In this document: positions 33,754-44,283 of the stretch, piece after piece
Numbering within the stretch: position 1 is the first letter of the stretch
Layout: every line of letters starts with the position of its first letter
NCBI RefSeq assembly: GCF_002834385.1
Contig: NZ_PITQ01000007.1
Location: 248,001 to 312,000 of the forward strand
Direction of reading: 5' to 3'
Length of the DNA stretch: 64,000 nt
From: Rahnella sp. AA
GTDB lineage: Bacteria > Pseudomonadota > Gammaproteobacteria > Enterobacterales > Enterobacteriaceae
Translations under genes and position numbers: made by a program
Notes under the pieces: generated by a model
Databases searched by the model: none
Told to the model about the DNA's origin: nothing
The model's input: the letters and a program-made list of their open reading frames with translations, nothing else

Positions 33754-33780
33754 AAAACGGACGCTAAAAGCGTCCGTTTT
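33754..33780. terminator. Bidirectional terminator between cysH and iap
   Basis: A 12-bp perfect stem, AAAACGGACGCT/AGCGTCCGTTTT, with an AAA loop. The A and T runs on both flanks serve both converging genes. Confidence 0.9.
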
Positions 33781-33790
33781 CTTTCGTTCG

Positions 33791-34828
33791 TCAGGCGTGT
33801 TTCGCCGGTTTCGCCAGATCCCTGAGCAGCGGGAACAACACTTTCACGGTATCCCGCGAGCGTTTCTCAATACGTCCCGGTAGCGCGATATCCAGGTATT
33901 GCAGGTTATCGAACTGGCTCTGATAGCGTGTCGTGCCCAGCGGGAAGTGGCTGCTGACGGCGCGTTGCTGTTCGCCGTCTTTCTTGCCTAACGCGTAGTT
34001 GGTAGCCGTCACGTTCAGCAGCGGCAATCGTGCTTCATCCAGTGCCGTGATGCCATCGCAGCAATGCGTATTATCATGGCTTTCCGCCGGGATCCCCAGA
34101 CTGTGCGCAATCTTGATAGCGCGGACGCGGGTTAGTTTTGCCACCGCCGCCGACGTATTCACGCCGCTGTTGAAATACAGCCTGTCGCCGGTAATCAGTG
34201 AATTCAGGTTGATCACCAGCAGCGTGTTTTTCTTCTCTTCGGCGCTCATGCGCTTCACGAAATCTTCCGCCCCTTTCGCACCGGTTTCTTCGGCACTCAG
34301 CGCCACAAAGCGCAGGCTGTAATGCGTTGGAATTGCCTGCATGCGTTCGGCCAGTTCAAGCATCACACCAACACCTGATGCGTTATCGTCAACACCCTGC
34401 AAAGTCAGGCCGCCAAGATTATGGTTGGTGTCGCTGTCGCTTTGCGGCACATAAGTATCAAAGTGCGCCATCACAATAATCTGCTGCGGAACGTCGCCGG
34501 CACGCGCGGCAATAACGGACGTGGCGTGAATATTCTGCCAGTTCTTTTTGCCGTCGTTGCTGGTGTACAGGTAACGGGTATCGAATCCGCGCAAATCGCT
34601 CTTATAGCCCAATTTGCTAAATTGTTGTTTGAGGTAGTCTGCTGCAATCAATTCTGCAGGGCTGCCGGCCATACGCCCTGGGAAATAGGTGGCAATGTGG
34701 CGAATTTGCTGATTGGCGATTTCGCCTATCGCCGGAAGCGAGGGGGTAGCAGCAATCGCATGGCCCACGCAAACGCTGCTCAGGCTCACAGCCAGGAGCG
34801 TTAGCTTCATGCGTAAAAGAGAGAACAT
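33791..34828 (-). CDS. iap: Alkaline phosphatase isozyme conversion aminopeptidase Iap
   Basis: Periplasmic M28-family zinc aminopeptidase that trims N-terminal Arg of PhoA in E. coli. 345 residues, starting MFSLLRMKL with a signal peptide ending at AIA-ATP. Metal-site motifs: IIVMAHFDTYVPQSD, LQGVDDNASGVGVML, and SAEETGAKGAEDF. Start ATG 34828 has AAGGA upstream. In E. coli the CRISPR-Cas locus lies between iap and cysH; here only a 45-base terminator gap separates them. Divergent from cysG. Confidence 0.93.
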   Translation of the reverse strand: MFSLLRMKLTLLAVSLSSVCVGHAIAATPSLPAIGEIANQQIRHIATYFPGRMAGSPAELIAADYLKQQFSKLGYKSDLRGFDTRYLYTSNDGKKNWQNIHATSVIAARAGDVPQQIIVMAHFDTYVPQSDSDTNHNLGGLTLQGVDDNASGVGVMLELAERMQAIPTHYSLRFVALSAEETGAKGAEDFVKRMSAEEKKNTLLVINLNSLITGDRLYFNSGVNTSAAVAKLTRVRAIKIAHSLGIPAESHDNTHCCDGITALDEARLPLLNVTATNYALGKKDGEQQRAVSSHFPLGTTRYQSQFDNLQYLDIALPGRIEKRSRDTVKVLFPLLRDLAKPAKHA

Positions 34829-35079
34829 ACCAAAAATCCTTATTTGCTGGCGCATTCGGCCAGAAGGCAATCAAAACGGCAGGCCGCGTGTGGCGGTCTT
34901 TCTGGGGCATATAGTATGCGATTGTCAGCGCCATTAGACAATTTCCCGTTATCTCAAACCGCTCTTTTTGTCGGCCTATATTCCATTTAGTAACTAATCA
35001 TTCCTTTTCGTCATTTCAGATCAATTATTGCCTGCACGTATAGTTTGTTTATTAATCCTGATAATCAATAAAGGCTTTT

Positions 35080-36504
35080 GTGGACTATCTACCAATATTT
35101 GCCGACCTCAAACAACGCCCTGTGCTGGTTGTTGGTGGCGGCGAAATCGCTGCTCGCAAAATTGATCTTCTCCTGCGGGCGGGTGCGCAAGTACGGATAG
35201 TCGCACAGGCACTTTCTCCCGAGCTGGAACAACGCAGGCAGGCCGCTGAAATCAGCTGGTCCGCGCAGGCTTTTCTTCCTGAACAACTCGACGATGTTTT
35301 TCTGGTGATTGCCGCGACGGATGATGTTGCGCTGAATGCTGAAGTATTTGAGCAGGCTAATCAGCGACACGTTCTGGCGAATGTGGTTGATGATCAGCCC
35401 AGGTGTTCCTTCATTTTCCCCTCGATTGTCGATCGTTCGCCGATTGTGGTTGCCATTTCTTCCAGCGGTAAAGCGCCGGTGCTGGCAAGAATGCTGCGTG
35501 AAAAGCTGGAAACTCTGCTGCCGAATAGCCTGGGACAAATGGCGGATATCGCGGGCCGCTGGCGCGAAAATGTTAAAATGCAATTTAGCTCAATGCGTGC
35601 GCGCCGTCGTTTCTGGGAGCAGCTGTTTGTCGGGCGGTTTGCCAGCCTCGCCTCTTCGGGAAAGCTCGCAGAAGCTGAGCAGGCTTTGCAACAGCAATTA
35701 GAAAGTGCGGAAGACGTCTCGCATAACGGTAATGTTACGCTGGTCGGCGCAGGGCCGGGTGATGCAGGATTGCTCACCTTGCGCGGTTTGCAGGTCATGC
35801 AACAGGCTGACGTGGTGCTATATGATTATCTGGTCAGCGACGATGTGCTGGACTTAGTTCGTCGTGATGCCGATAAAATTTGCGTCGGGAAGCGGGCTGG
35901 CAGTCATTCCGTATCGCAGGAAGAAACTAACCGCCTGCTGGTCGAACTTGCGCAGCAGGGGAAAAAGGTTGTGCGACTAAAAGGCGGTGATCCGTTCATT
36001 TTTGGTCGCGGCGGCGAGGAATTGCAGGCGGTGAAAGCGGCGGGTATTCCTTTCCAGGTTGTCCCCGGTGTCACCGCAGCGGCGGGTGCGACCGCCTATG
36101 CTGGCATTCCGCTGACTCATCGCGATTACGCGCAGAGCGTGATGTTTGTGACGGGGCATTGCCGCTCTGATGACAACGGCGTGCAGTGGGAAACGCTCGC
36201 AAAGGGAAAACAAACGCTGGCGATTTATATGGGCACGCTTAAAGCCGCTGAAATCAGCCAGCAACTGATCGCTCATGGCCGCGCAGCACATACACCCGTC
36301 GCCGTGATTGGACGGGGAACGCGTAGCGATCAGCAGGTGCTGACCGGCACGCTCGATAATCTTGAATATCTGGCTCAACAGGCGCCGACACCGGCGTTAC
36401 TGGTGATTGGTGAAGTAGTTGCACTTCATCAGCAACTGGCTTGGTTTGGGCATCATCCTGAGACTGACGGCACTCAACGCCCGTCGGTTGTGAATTTGGC
36501 TTAA
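35080..36504 (+). CDS. cysG: Siroheme synthase CysG
   Basis: Three-activity enzyme: SAM-dependent uroporphyrinogen III methylation, NAD-dependent dehydrogenation and ferrochelation to siroheme. 474 residues (457 in E. coli). The N-terminal precorrin-2 dehydrogenase/ferrochelatase domain (1-~210) begins [21 protein letters not shown]. The C-terminal methyltransferase has [16 protein letters not shown] and [16 protein letters not shown]. The start is GTG 35080 after AAAGG. It leads cysG-cysD-cysN-cysC, with 10 bases to cysD, whereas E. coli cysG is in the nir operon. Siroheme supply is thus tied to sulfate use. Confidence 0.96.
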   Translation: MDYLPIFADLKQRPVLVVGGGEIAARKIDLLLRAGAQVRIVAQALSPELEQRRQAAEISWSAQAFLPEQLDDVFLVIAATDDVALNAEVFEQANQRHVLANVVDDQPRCSFIFPSIVDRSPIVVAISSSGKAPVLARMLREKLETLLPNSLGQMADIAGRWRENVKMQFSSMRARRRFWEQLFVGRFASLASSGKLAEAEQALQQQLESAEDVSHNGNVTLVGAGPGDAGLLTLRGLQVMQQADVVLYDYLVSDDVLDLVRRDADKICVGKRAGSHSVSQEETNRLLVELAQQGKKVVRLKGGDPFIFGRGGEELQAVKAAGIPFQVVPGVTAAAGATAYAGIPLTHRDYAQSVMFVTGHCRSDDNGVQWETLAKGKQTLAIYMGTLKAAEISQQLIAHGRAAHTPVAVIGRGTRSDQQVLTGTLDNLEYLAQQAPTPALLVIGEVVALHQQLAWFGHHPETDGTQRPSVVNLA

Positions 36505-36514
36505 AGGATCTGTT

Positions 36515-37423
36515 ATGGACGAAAAACGACTGACTCATTTGCGGCAACTGGAGGCGGAGAGTATCCATATCATCCGTGAAGTGGCTGCTGAATTCGCCAA
36601 CCCGGTGATGATGTATTCCATCGGGAAAGACTCCTCGGTGATGCTGCATCTGGCTCGCAAAGCCTTCTTCCCGGGTACGCTGCCATTCCCGCTGTTGCAC
36701 GTGGACACTGGCTGGAAATTCCGTGAGATGTACGAATTCCGTGACCGTACTGCGAAAAACTACGGTTTCGAGCTGCTGGTACATAAAAACCCGGAAGGCG
36801 TGGCGATGGGCATCAATCCGTTCGTTCACGGTAGCGCTAAACATACGGATATCATGAAAACCGAAGGGCTGAAACAGGCGCTGAACAAATACGGTTTTGA
36901 CGCAGCTTTCGGCGGCGCACGCCGTGACGAAGAAAAATCCCGTGCCAAAGAACGTATTTACTCGTTCCGTGACCGTTTCCACCGCTGGGATCCGAAAAAC
37001 CAGCGTCCGGAGTTGTGGCACAACTACAACGGCCAGATTAACAAAGGCGAAAGCATCCGCGTGTTCCCGCTTTCCAATTGGACTGAGCTGGATATCTGGC
37101 AGTACATCTATCTGGAAAATATTGAAATCGTTCCGCTCTATCTGGCCGCGCCGCGTCCGGTTCTCGAGCGTGACGGCATGCTGCTGATGGTGGATGACGA
37201 TCGTATTGATCTCCAGCCTGGTGAAGTGATCGAGAAGAAAATGGTGCGCTTCCGTACGCTGGGTTGCTGGCCGCTGACCGGTGCCGTGGAATCCGAAGCG
37301 CAAACACTGCCGGAAATCATTGAAGAGATGCTGGTTTCCACTACCAGTGAGCGTCAGGGACGGGCGATCGATCGCGATCAGGCCGGTTCGATGGAACTGA
37401 AAAAGCGTCAAGGGTACTTCTGA
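36515..37423 (+). CDS. cysD: Sulfate adenylyltransferase subunit 2 CysD
   Basis: Catalytic subunit of ATP sulfurylase, making APS from sulfate and ATP. 302 residues, as in E. coli. The PP-loop motif is [15 protein letters not shown] near residue 35; other landmarks are [16 protein letters not shown] and [15 protein letters not shown]. It precedes cysN by 13 bases, and the two subunits form a heterodimer. Confidence 0.98.
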   Translation: MDEKRLTHLRQLEAESIHIIREVAAEFANPVMMYSIGKDSSVMLHLARKAFFPGTLPFPLLHVDTGWKFREMYEFRDRTAKNYGFELLVHKNPEGVAMGINPFVHGSAKHTDIMKTEGLKQALNKYGFDAAFGGARRDEEKSRAKERIYSFRDRFHRWDPKNQRPELWHNYNGQINKGESIRVFPLSNWTELDIWQYIYLENIEIVPLYLAAPRPVLERDGMLLMVDDDRIDLQPGEVIEKKMVRFRTLGCWPLTGAVESEAQTLPEIIEEMLVSTTSERQGRAIDRDQAGSMELKKRQGYF

Positions 37424-37436
37424 GGAACCGCAGCTA

Positions 37437-38864
37437 ATGAATAACGCAATTGCACAACAAATCGCGGAGCAGGGCGGCGTCGAAGCTTACCTGCACGCCC
37501 AGCAACACAAAAGCCTGCTGCGCTTCCTGACCTGTGGCAGCGTCGATGACGGGAAAAGTACGCTGATCGGGCGTCTGCTTCACGACACCCGCCAGATCTA
37601 CGAAGATCAGCTGTCTTCGCTGCACAATGACAGCAAGCGCCACGGCACGCAGGGCGAAAAACTGGATCTGGCCCTGCTGGTTGATGGCCTGCAGGCAGAA
37701 CGCGAGCAGGGTATTACCATCGATGTGGCTTATCGTTATTTCTCCACTGAAAAACGTAAGTTCATCATCGCGGACACGCCGGGGCACGAACAATACACCC
37801 GTAATATGGCGACTGGCGCATCGACCTGCGATCTGGCGATCCTGCTGATCGACGCCCGTAAAGGCGTGTTGGATCAAACCCGCCGTCACAGCTTTATTGC
37901 GACTTTGCTCGGGATCCGCCATCTGGTTGTTGCTGTAAACAAAATGGATCTGGTGGATTTCAGCGAGTCTGTGTACGAGCAGTTTAAACAGGATTATCTG
38001 GATTTCGCTCAGCAACTGCCGACCGATCTGGACATCAAATTCGTTCCGCTTTCCGCACTGGAAGGCGATAACGTGGCGACGCCAAGCGAGAAAATGAGCT
38101 GGTATACCGGACCAACGCTGCTCGACGTGCTGGAAACGGTCAACATCATTAACATCCGTGAACAGCAACCGATGCGTTTCCCGGTCCAGTATGTGAACCG
38201 CCCAAACCTCGATTTCCGCGGCTATGCCGGTACGCTGGCTTCCGGCTCCGTCCGCGTAGGCCAGAAAGTGAAAGTTCTGCCGTCGGGTGTGGAATCTACT
38301 GTGGCACGTATCGTGACTTTCGACGGTGACTTGCAGGAAGCCTGGGCAGGAGAAGCGATTACGCTGGTGCTGGCCGATGAACGTGATATCAGCCGTGGCG
38401 ATACGCTGGTGGATGCCGGTGAAACCGTGAAACCGGTGCAGAATGCGAAAGTTGACGTGGTGTGGATGGCGGAACAACCGCTGAGCGTCGGCCAGAGTTA
38501 TGACATCAAAGTCGGTGGCAAGAAAGCCCGCGCGCGGGTGGAAAACATTGAGTATCAGGTTGAGATCAACTCACTGACTCAGCGCGTAGTGGAAAACCTG
38601 CCGCTTAACGGTATCGGTCTGGTTGAACTGACCTTTGACGAACCGCTGGTGCTGGATAACTATCAGAGCAACGCGGTGACCGGCGGAATGATCTTTATCG
38701 ATCGTTTGACCAATGTGACTGTCGGGGCGGGGCTGGTACGCGAAGCTGTTGAACAGGTTTATCAGGAATCGGATAAATACAGCACCTTTGAACTGGAATT
38801 AAATAGCTTGATCCGCCGCCACTTCCCGCACTGGGGCGCGCGTGATTTGCTGGGTGGCAAATAA
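37437..38864 (+). CDS. cysN: Sulfate adenylyltransferase subunit 1 CysN
   Basis: EF-Tu-like GTPase whose GTP hydrolysis drives APS synthesis by CysD. 475 residues, equal to E. coli. GTPase boxes: [14 protein letters not shown] (G1), [12 protein letters not shown] (G3), NKMDLVDF (G4). Beta-barrel domains 2 and 3 follow. No APS-kinase domain is fused; a separate cysC starts two bases after the stop codon. Confidence 0.98.
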   Translation: MNNAIAQQIAEQGGVEAYLHAQQHKSLLRFLTCGSVDDGKSTLIGRLLHDTRQIYEDQLSSLHNDSKRHGTQGEKLDLALLVDGLQAEREQGITIDVAYRYFSTEKRKFIIADTPGHEQYTRNMATGASTCDLAILLIDARKGVLDQTRRHSFIATLLGIRHLVVAVNKMDLVDFSESVYEQFKQDYLDFAQQLPTDLDIKFVPLSALEGDNVATPSEKMSWYTGPTLLDVLETVNIINIREQQPMRFPVQYVNRPNLDFRGYAGTLASGSVRVGQKVKVLPSGVESTVARIVTFDGDLQEAWAGEAITLVLADERDISRGDTLVDAGETVKPVQNAKVDVVWMAEQPLSVGQSYDIKVGGKKARARVENIEYQVEINSLTQRVVENLPLNGIGLVELTFDEPLVLDNYQSNAVTGGMIFIDRLTNVTVGAGLVREAVEQVYQESDKYSTFELELNSLIRRHFPHWGARDLLGGK

Positions 38865-38865
38865 G

Positions 38866-39489
38866 ATGGCGTTGCAGGGTGACTCTTTCTTAAAAGACGA
38901 TAATGTTGTCTGGCATCCGCACGCGGTGACGCGCGCGGATCGCGAAAAACAACATGGCCATCGTGGTGCGGTGCTGTGGTTTACCGGGCTTTCGGGCTCG
39001 GGGAAATCTACGGTGGCGGGCGCGCTGGAACAAGCGCTACATGCGCAGGGTATCAGCACGTATCTTCTTGATGGCGATAACGTTCGTCATGGGCTTTGTC
39101 GTGATTTAGGGTTTACCGACGACGACCGCCGCGAAAATATCCGTCGGGTCGGCGAAGTGGCAAAACTGATGGTGGATGCCGGGCAGGTTGTGCTGACGGC
39201 CTTCATTTCTCCTCATCGCGCTGAGCGGGACATGGTGCGTGATTTGCTGGAAGATGGGCAGTTCATCGAAGTCTTTGTAGATACGCCTCTGGCAATTTGC
39301 GAAGCACGTGATCCGAAAGGTTTGTATAAGAAAGCCCGTGCCGGTGAGCTGAAGAATTTCACCGGGATTGACTCTGAATATCAGCCCCCTGAAACCCCGG
39401 ATGTGCACCTTAATGGTGAACAATTGGTAACACATTTAGTCCCGCAATTATTAGATGTGATGCGCCAGCGCGCTATTATCAATCCCTGA
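38866..39489 (+). CDS. cysC: Adenylyl-sulfate kinase CysC
   Basis: Phosphorylates APS to PAPS for CysH. 207 residues (201 in E. coli). Walker A is GLSGSGKST near residue 42, then [28 protein letters not shown], and [22 protein letters not shown] start at ATG 38866 ([13 protein letters not shown]), which follows the cysN stop by one base and is preceded by GGGTGG inside cysN. An in-frame start at 38842 would overlap cysN and is not supported. Confidence 0.97.
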   Translation: MALQGDSFLKDDNVVWHPHAVTRADREKQHGHRGAVLWFTGLSGSGKSTVAGALEQALHAQGISTYLLDGDNVRHGLCRDLGFTDDDRRENIRRVGEVAKLMVDAGQVVLTAFISPHRAERDMVRDLLEDGQFIEVFVDTPLAICEARDPKGLYKKARAGELKNFTGIDSEYQPPETPDVHLNGEQLVTHLVPQLLDVMRQRAIINP

Positions 39490-39495
39490 ATGTTG

Positions 39496-39525
39496 CCGGC
39501 CAAACGCCTGAGAGCGGGCCGGTTT
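39496..39525 (+). terminator. Weak terminator-like hairpin after cysC
   Basis: CCGGCC/GGCCGG arms after the cysC stop, followed only by GTTT before ygbE. It may attenuate rather than end the cys transcript. Confidence 0.35.
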
Positions 39526-39548
39526 ACACTGAAATACAGGGATCACCT

Positions 39549-39929
39549 ATGCAGGCTTTACTCAGCAGACTTGTCAGCCGGATCCGCGTGGATCGTACCG
39601 GGGAAATAACCCACCGGGCGCAGCGGCTGGCGCAGATAACAGACAGTTTGGACACCGAAGAACCCTCCTACTCTATGCAAGGCGGGTTCATTGGTTTTGT
39701 CTGCTACTGGCTGGCGTTTGCGATCCCTTTCCTCGTTTATGGTTCCAATACTCTGTTTTTCCTGCTTTACACCTGGCCTTTCTTTCTGGCTCTCATGCCT
39801 GTCTCTGTGCTGATGGGTATTGCCTTCAGCATGTTCTTTCGCGGTGGATGGTTCAAAACTTCTGTTGCCGGTGGGATCTGTATTATCGGTATGTTCTGGA
39901 CAGTTTTCTCATTCTTGTCTGGCTGGTGA
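39549..39929 (+). CDS. ygbE: DUF3561 inner-membrane protein YgbE
   Basis: 126 residues with about three hydrophobic spans (about 44-66, 68-98, 103-123) after a soluble N-terminal 40 residues. Matches the enterobacterial YgbE family found between cysC and ftsB; function unknown. The start has AGGGATCACCT upstream. It lies 59 bases after cysC and may be read through from the cys operon. Confidence 0.85.
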   Translation: MQALLSRLVSRIRVDRTGEITHRAQRLAQITDSLDTEEPSYSMQGGFIGFVCYWLAFAIPFLVYGSNTLFFLLYTWPFFLALMPVSVLMGIAFSMFFRGGWFKTSVAGGICIIGMFWTVFSFLSGW

Positions 39930-40096
39930 TTTTTACTGGCGGTTTTCCCTGCAAATTCCCTTCACGATGTAACCCATTGTGTCATTCTCACGCATAATTG
40001 AGTGCGTAAGTCTGATTCTCACCGGCATTTACCCTGCCACAGTGGAGTCAGAGGGAAAGTTGTGGGATGATTGTCCAGCTTTTTTAGGGGGCGGGG

Positions 40097-40417
40097 ATGG
40101 GCAAACTAACACTGCTTTTACTGATTTTACTTGGCTGGCTCCAGTATTCACTGTGGCTGGGCAAGAATGGTATTCACGATTATGTTCGTGTAAACGATGA
40201 CGTTCAGGTGCAACAAGTTAATAACGGCAAACTGAAATCACGTAATGATCAGCTTTTCGCAGAAATCGACGATTTGAACGGCGGTCAGGAAGCGATCGAA
40301 GAACGTGCACGCAACGAACTGGGCATGATTAAACCCGGCGAGACTTTCTATCGTCTGGTGCCTGACAACAAACGTGCGCCGGGCAGCACCGTTTCGCAAA
40401 GTAACCTGAATCAATAG
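40097..40417 (+). CDS. ftsB: Cell-division protein FtsB
   Basis: Bitopic membrane protein of the FtsQBL divisome subcomplex. 106 residues (103 in E. coli). One membrane span (residues 3-21, [17 protein letters not shown]) is followed by a periplasmic coiled coil with [19 protein letters not shown] and the conserved [20 protein letters not shown]. The RBS is GGGGGCGGGG. It is followed by ispD after two bases, as in E. coli. Confidence 0.97.
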   Translation: MGKLTLLLLILLGWLQYSLWLGKNGIHDYVRVNDDVQVQQVNNGKLKSRNDQLFAEIDDLNGGQEAIEERARNELGMIKPGETFYRLVPDNKRAPGSTVSQSNLNQ

Positions 40418-40419
40418 CC

Positions 40420-41139
40420 ATGAGCCATACTGCAGTTTCCCTTCCAGAGGTCATTGCCGTGCTACCGGCTGCCGGAATCGGCAGCCGTATGCAGGCAGAA
40501 TGCCCCAAGCAATATCTGACCATCGGCGGTAAAACGCTGATAGAACACTCGATCCGCGCCTTATTGCACAGCCGCTGCATCACCAAAGTTATTGTGGCGC
40601 TCAGCCCGCATGACACACAGTTCCGGCAGTTACCCGTCGCCAGTGATCCGCGGATCCAACTGGTTACCGGCGGAAATGAACGCGCCGAATCTGTGATGGC
40701 AGGCCTTGATGCCGCAGGCGATCGCGGCTGGGTACTGGTGCATGATGCTGCGCGTCCTTGCCTGCACCCTGATGATCTCAATAACCTTCTGGCGATTTCT
40801 GCGATCAGCAAGATTGGCGGGATCCTCGCCGCCCCGGTTCGCGACACCATGAAACGCGGTGAGCCCGGAGCCCACGCGATCGCCCATACGGTAGATCGTC
40901 AGGAACTCTGGCATGCGCTGACGCCGCAATTCTTCCCTCTCGAATTATTGAAAACCTGCCTGCGCCGCGCACTGAACGAAGGCGCTGTGGTCACTGATGA
41001 GGCTTCTGCAATGGAATATTGCGGTTTTCATCCTATGCTGATCCCGGCGCGGGCCGATAATATTAAAGTCACCAGACCAGAAGATCTGGCGCTGGCTGAA
41101 TTCTACTTAACCCGCTTGTATCAGGAGGAGAACGCATAA
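40420..41139 (+). CDS. ispD: 2-C-methyl-D-erythritol 4-phosphate cytidylyltransferase IspD
   Basis: Couples CTP with methylerythritol phosphate in the non-mevalonate isoprenoid pathway. 239 residues (236 in E. coli). Nucleotide-binding motif [20 protein letters not shown] at residue 11, then VHDAARPCL and TDEASAMEY. Its stop overlaps the ispF start by one base (TAATG), indicating coupled translation. Confidence 0.97.
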   Translation: MSHTAVSLPEVIAVLPAAGIGSRMQAECPKQYLTIGGKTLIEHSIRALLHSRCITKVIVALSPHDTQFRQLPVASDPRIQLVTGGNERAESVMAGLDAAGDRGWVLVHDAARPCLHPDDLNNLLAISAISKIGGILAAPVRDTMKRGEPGAHAIAHTVDRQELWHALTPQFFPLELLKTCLRRALNEGAVVTDEASAMEYCGFHPMLIPARADNIKVTRPEDLALAEFYLTRLYQEENA

Positions 41140-41612
41140 TGCGTATCGGTCACGGTTTTGATGTACATAAGTTTGGCGGCGAAGGCCCGCTGGTGATCGG
41201 TGGTGTGCGTATTCCTTATCCGCAGGGGTTGCTGGCGCATTCCGACGGCGACGTTGCACTGCATGCCGCCACCGACGCGCTGCTGGGCGCTGCGGCATTG
41301 GGTGATATCGGTAAGCTTTTCCCGGACACTGACCCGGCCTACAAAGGTGCGGACAGCCGTGAACTTCTGCGTGAAGCCTATCGTCGCATTCGTGCGAAAG
41401 GCTACAAACTGGGCAACCTTGATATCACGATTATCGCTCAGGCACCGAAAATGGCACCACATATCCCGCAGATGCGCGTATTCCTGGCCGAAGATTTGCA
41501 GTGCCATATGGACGACGTCAACGTCAAAGCGACCACAACCGAACAGTTGGGCTTCACCGGCCGTGGCGAAGGTATCGCCTGCGAAGCCGTTGCGCTGCTC
41601 ATTAAGGAATGA
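41139..41612 (+). CDS. ispF: 2-C-methyl-D-erythritol 2,4-cyclodiphosphate synthase IspF
   Basis: Forms the cyclic diphosphate with loss of CMP, two steps after IspD. 157 residues (159 in E. coli). Zinc ligands lie in GHGFDVHKF (Asp8, His10) and His42 in [13 protein letters not shown]; the substrate loop [20 protein letters not shown] is present. The RBS GGAGGAG is inside ispD. Confidence 0.97.
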   Translation: MRIGHGFDVHKFGGEGPLVIGGVRIPYPQGLLAHSDGDVALHAATDALLGAAALGDIGKLFPDTDPAYKGADSRELLREAYRRIRAKGYKLGNLDITIIAQAPKMAPHIPQMRVFLAEDLQCHMDDVNVKATTTEQLGFTGRGEGIACEAVALLIKE

Positions 41613-41631
41613 TGTTGTGGAAGATTACCGC

Positions 41632-42681
41632 ATGATCGATATGTCCCGTCTCACCTGGTTGCTGGGTGAACCTGCCGCAACCGGCCTGCTGAAAGCCAAT
41701 CCGGAAGACTTTATCGTCGAAGAGGATTTGGGGTTTGAACCGGATGGTGAGGGTGAGCATCTGTTAGTGCGGATCCGCAAAAATGGCTGCAACACGCAGT
41801 TTGTTGCCGAACAGCTGGCGCGTTTTGCCAAAGTGCATCCGCGCGACGTCAGCTACGCCGGGCTTAAAGACCGGCACGCGGTGACAGAACAGTGGTTTTG
41901 CCTGCATCTGCCCGGCAAGGCAGATCCTGATTTGAATCAGTTCAATCTTGAAGGTTGCGAAGTGATCCGCGCCTCGCGTCATCGTAAGAAAATGCGCATC
42001 GGGACTTTGAAAGGCAATGAATTTACGCTGGTTCTGCGTCAGATAAGCGATATCGACAGTGTGGAGGAACGCCTGGCGAAAATTGTTGCGCAGGGTGTAC
42101 CGAATTACTTCGGCACGCAGCGCTTTGGCCGTGGCGGCAATAATCTGGTGCAGGCGAAACGCTGGGCAACCAATGAGGCCCGCCCGAAAGAACGCGCCAA
42201 ACGTAGTTTCTATTTATCCGCCAGCCGCAGTGCGATGTTTAACATCGTCGCCAGCCAGCGTCTGGCAGAAGGCACCGTTCGTCAGGTAATGCTGGGTGAT
42301 GCGTTACAACTTAGCGGACGCGGCAGCTGGTTTGTGGCGAAAGCAGAAGAGTTTGAATCGCTGCAGCCGCGTGTTGAAAGCGCCGAGCTGCTGGTGACTG
42401 CGCCATTACCGGGAGACGGGCCGTTAGGCACGTCAGAAGAGGCCGAAGCCTTTGAGCAGGCTTGTCTGACCGGGCAGGAAGATTTACTTTCGTTGCTAAA
42501 ACGCGAACGCGTGGAACCTGCGCGTCGTGCCATTATGCTCCAGCCTTTGCAGATGAAATGGCAGCGCTGGGATGACGTCACTCTGGAACTTAAATTCTGG
42601 CTACCGGCAGGCAGTTATGCCACCAGCGTAGTGCGTGAACTGATGCATCTGGATGAAATGAATGCGGATATTACTGAGTAA
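41632..42681 (+). CDS. truD: tRNA pseudouridine(13) synthase TruD
   Basis: Makes pseudouridine 13 in tRNA-Glu. 349 residues, identical in length to E. coli with this start ([14 protein letters not shown] aligns with the E. coli N-terminus). The catalytic Asp80 is in [13 protein letters not shown]; other landmarks are [16 protein letters not shown] and [16 protein letters not shown] at 41617 with AAGGA nine bases upstream is a good alternative start adding five residues. The frame stays open back through ispF, which is a shadow. The C-terminus overlaps surE by 20 bases. Confidence 0.95.
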   Translation: MIDMSRLTWLLGEPAATGLLKANPEDFIVEEDLGFEPDGEGEHLLVRIRKNGCNTQFVAEQLARFAKVHPRDVSYAGLKDRHAVTEQWFCLHLPGKADPDLNQFNLEGCEVIRASRHRKKMRIGTLKGNEFTLVLRQISDIDSVEERLAKIVAQGVPNYFGTQRFGRGGNNLVQAKRWATNEARPKERAKRSFYLSASRSAMFNIVASQRLAEGTVRQVMLGDALQLSGRGSWFVAKAEEFESLQPRVESAELLVTAPLPGDGPLGTSEEAEAFEQACLTGQEDLLSLLKRERVEPARRAIMLQPLQMKWQRWDDVTLELKFWLPAGSYATSVVRELMHLDEMNADITE

Positions 42682-43426
42682 CGACGACGGCGTACTGGCT
42701 CCCGGCATTCAGGCACTGGCCTGCGCGTTGCGTGAATTTGCGGATGTAAAGCTGGTCGCCCCTGACCGTAACCGCAGCGGGGCGTCAAACGCACTGACGC
42801 TGGACGGTCCGTTACGTATTCAGTCCTATCCTAATGGTGATACAGCGGTGATAAACGGCACACCCACCGATTGCGTGTATCTCGGCGTCAATTCACTGAT
42901 GCGTCCGAAGCCGGATATCGTCGTTTCCGGCATCAATGCAGGCCCGAATCTGGGTGACGATGTGATTTATTCCGGCACCGTCGCTGCAGCAATGGAAGGG
43001 CGCCATCTGGGCTTTCCTGCACTGGCGGTTTCACTCGACGGTCATCAGCATTATGACACGGCAGCGGTTATCACCTGCCGGCTGCTCAGGGCGCTGGCGC
43101 GTGAACCGCTTCGTACTGGCAAAATTCTGAATGTTAATGTCCCGGACTTACCGCTTTCCGAGATCAAAGGGATCAAGGTGACGCGTTGTGGTAGCCGTCA
43201 TCCCGCCGAGCAGGTATTTTGTCAGCAGGATCCGCGCGGGCAAGACCTCTACTGGATTGGCCCGCCGGGTGATAAGTTTGATGTCGCACCCGACACCGAT
43301 TTTGCGGCGGTCGCGCAAGGTTATGTTTCAGTGACGCCACTGCAGGTGGATTTGACCGCCTATGCGGCTCAGGATGTCGTGGTCTCATGGTTAGAGAAAG
43401 CCGGAGTGAGCGCGAATGGTGAATAA
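42662..43426 (+). CDS. surE: 5'/3'-nucleotidase SurE
   Basis: Survival protein with nucleotidase and exopolyphosphatase activity, important in stationary phase. 254 residues (253 in E. coli). The metal-binding N-terminus is [14 protein letters not shown] (Asp8, Asp9), with SGASNALT and [25 protein letters not shown]. It starts inside truD and ends inside pcm (11-base overlap), consistent with coupled translation of the three genes. Confidence 0.97.
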   Translation: MRILLSNDDGVLAPGIQALACALREFADVKLVAPDRNRSGASNALTLDGPLRIQSYPNGDTAVINGTPTDCVYLGVNSLMRPKPDIVVSGINAGPNLGDDVIYSGTVAAAMEGRHLGFPALAVSLDGHQHYDTAAVITCRLLRALAREPLRTGKILNVNVPDLPLSEIKGIKVTRCGSRHPAEQVFCQQDPRGQDLYWIGPPGDKFDVAPDTDFAAVAQGYVSVTPLQVDLTAYAAQDVVVSWLEKAGVSANGE

Positions 43427-44042
43427 GCCGATGTATAACCTGCTGGAGCAACTCCGACTGCAGGGCATTCATGATGAAAAACTTTTACATGCCATGGAGT
43501 CCGTGCCGCGTGAGCGCTTTGTGGACGAAGCATTTCAGCATAAAGCCTATGAAAACACCGCGTTACCTATTGGCTCTGGTCAGACGATTTCTCAGCCTTA
43601 TACCGTAGCGAGAATGACCGAATTGCTCTGTCTCACGCCTTCCTCACGGGTTCTGGAGATTGGCACCGGATCGGGTTATCAGACTGCCATTCTGGCGCAT
43701 CTTGTTGAGCATGTTTTTTCCGTTGAACGCATAAAAGGGTTGCAGTGGCAGGCCAAAAGACGCCTTAAGCAACTTGATTTGCATAACGTCTCTACCCGCC
43801 ATGGCGATGGCTGGCAGGGTTGGCCTTCGCGCGGCCCGTTTGATGCCATTATTGTCACTGCTGCTCCGCCTGAAATACCTCAAGATTTGCTGCAACAACT
43901 CGACGATGGGGGAGTATTAATTCTGCCTGTTGGAGAAGAAAATCAGACACTGCAACGGATCACCCGGCGCGGTGATGAGTTTGTTGCCGAGACTATCGAA
44001 TCCGTTCGTTTTGTACCGCTGGTGAAAGGCGAACTGGCCTGA
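43416..44042 (+). CDS. pcm: Protein-L-isoaspartate O-methyltransferase Pcm
   Basis: Repairs isoaspartyl damage using SAM. 208 residues, as in E. coli. Substrate-side motif [18 protein letters not shown]-binding [16 protein letters not shown] near residue 77, and the conserved tail [11 protein letters not shown]. It starts at ATG 43416 within surE. Confidence 0.97.
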   Translation: MVNKPMYNLLEQLRLQGIHDEKLLHAMESVPRERFVDEAFQHKAYENTALPIGSGQTISQPYTVARMTELLCLTPSSRVLEIGTGSGYQTAILAHLVEHVFSVERIKGLQWQAKRRLKQLDLHNVSTRHGDGWQGWPSRGPFDAIIVTAAPPEIPQDLLQQLDDGGVLILPVGEENQTLQRITRRGDEFVAETIESVRFVPLVKGELA

Positions 44043-44283
44043 TTCTTATGGCACGCAGCCACCGCCGGGACTAACCCCTTAAAATTTAAATACAACTGTT
44101 ATATGGTGCTGTACTGGCGATGTTGATAGCATCCACTACAGTTTTTTATGGCACAGCGCGTTCAGGCGAAGACCTGTATGCATGCGTTGCCTGCCCGCAC
44201 GGTGTCACCTGACACCAAAAGCGCCAGCTGGCGTGGTGTGCGAGGATAAAGAGTTATTCTGAGATTGCCGTAACGGGGGAAAT

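Noticed and set aside
36254-38477. Long minus-strand ORFs (385 and 347 codons) opposite cysG-cysD and cysN
   Set aside because: Shadows of highly conserved cys genes, rich in Phe, His, Arg and Gln and without domains.
40420-41139. IspD-IspF fusion, as occurs in some proteobacteria
   Set aside because: A stop codon separates the two; the genes only overlap by one base.
41200-41631. 144-codon upstream extension of truD through ispF
   Set aside because: The frame is open only because it overlaps ispF. TruD has its full family length from 41632.
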